DNA of 7,221 bases, taken from NCBI GenBank assembly GCA_028696755.1, contig JAQVGK010000176.1:1-7221 (forward strand). The letters are read 5' to 3'. Position 1 is the stretch's first letter. Each line of letters begins with the position of its first letter. This document shows positions 7,003-7,221 of the stretch, piece by piece. Source of the DNA: Bacteroidales bacterium. Its GTDB lineage: Bacteria; Bacteroidota; Bacteroidia; Bacteroidales; ML635J-15. The notes beneath the pieces are model-generated. The model was given only the letters and a program-made list of their open reading frames with translations. It was not told the origin of the DNA and ran no database searches. Both the position numbers and the translations under genes were made by a program.

Positions 7003-7166
7003 TAATGTTTAATTGTTTAATTGTTTAATTGTTTGTTGTTTGATGTTGCTCACTTCGTTCGCTTTGTTGTTTGATGTTTGTTGTTTACTCGCTAGGCTCG
7101 TGAGGGCTTCGCCGTTGATGTTTGATGTTTGTGATTTGTTATTTGTGATTTGTTATTTGTAATTTG
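7003..7166. repeat. Intergenic repeat locus D between selA and selB
   Basis: On the plus strand there are three copies of GTTTAATT (7007-7030), heptamers, and GCTCACTTCGTTCGC (7048-7062). A module TTTACTCGCTAGGCTC joined directly to GTGAGGGCTTCGCCGTTG follows (about 7084-7117). Then comes an array in which TTTGTGA or TTTGTAA alternates with TTTGTTA (7128-7183). The array continues into the C-terminal codons of the upstream gene. The octamers form the immediate selB leader and, read on the minus strand, place TAA in all three frames before the TTG start. Confidence 0.9.
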
Positions 7167-7221
7167 TTATTTGTAATTTGTTATTTCATTAATCATTATC
7201 TCCAAATCTTCATCTTCAACA
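7167..7221 (-). CDS. selA: Probable SelA C-terminus (last 17 codons plus stop; cut by window edge)
   Basis: The minus strand entering the window reads VEDEDLEIMINEITNYK and then TAA (7169-7167). The other two frames close quickly, one at once and the other after seven codons. Selenocysteine synthase (SelA) proteins end with an acidic stretch of the form RTV-x-x-E/D-x-E-x-L-I-x-x-L, and selA commonly precedes selB, so this is the most economical reading. SelA is the PLP enzyme that converts seryl-tRNA(Sec) to selenocysteyl-tRNA(Sec) using selenophosphate. The final residues (about ITNYK) are encoded by the heptamer array of locus D, which also supplies the stop codon. With only 17 residues visible, this is a context-based inference; any acidic-tailed protein could look similar. 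Confidence 0.5.
   Translation of the reverse strand, partial: VEDEDLEIMINEITNYK

Noticed and set aside
1..7221. Genome-wide reassignment of TGA to a sense amino acid
   Set aside because: Tryptophan in these genes is encoded by TGG where I checked, and only one in-frame TGA occurs in over 6 kb of coding sequence. Sec or a nonsense change is more likely.

Overview
The window looks like an AT-rich chromosome segment from a Bacteroidota bacterium, probably Bacteroidales or a relative. The evidence is low GC, starts without clear Shine-Dalgarno sites, a TAnnTTTG-type -7 box before hypF, and KilA-N and four-helix-bundle (23S-IVS) families that are common in that phylum. The taxonomy is inference. 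Every gene I can support lies on the minus strand, so transcription runs from high to low coordinates: (selA 3' end) - selB - hypF - four-helix-bundle protein - hypC - truncated KilA-N protein - hypD - (hypE 5' end).

Two pathways meet here. HypF, HypC, HypD and HypE build and deliver the Fe(CN)2CO unit of [NiFe]-hydrogenases. SelA and SelB make selenocysteyl-tRNA and insert selenocysteine (Sec) at UGA. A selenium-containing hydrogenase or formate dehydrogenase in the same organism would explain the linkage, but none is visible here.

The most striking observation is in selB. Its conventional reading frame stops at a TGA (5350-5352) after 550 codons, in the middle of a C-terminal winged-helix domain. 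The same frame then continues for 108 sense codons to a TAA at 5023. The downstream part reads as the rest of SelB (the end of WH3 plus WH4, the mRNA-binding module), contains no ATG, and brings the protein to 659 residues, near the normal SelB size. A stem-loop begins 6 nt after the TGA, with a G at the 5' side of its loop, placed where bacterial SECIS elements sit. This selB may therefore need UGA recoding, possibly as Sec and possibly self-regulating. A recent nonsense mutation or a sequencing error is the main competitor.

The second theme is an intergenic repeat family at four gene junctions (52-192, 1960-2059, 2453-2683, 7003-7166). Each locus is made of TTTGTTG-type heptamers that link short GC-rich modules. 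All copies have the same orientation, so gene-strand RNA reads as A/C-rich CAACAAA linkers. In three places the array runs into the 3' end of a gene and supplies its stop codon. The array also explains the long plus-strand Leu/Phe/Val/Cys-rich open frames, which are not genes. The hyp cluster is further interrupted by a four-helix-bundle gene bracketed by these repeats and by a KilA-N gene cut off inside its domain.
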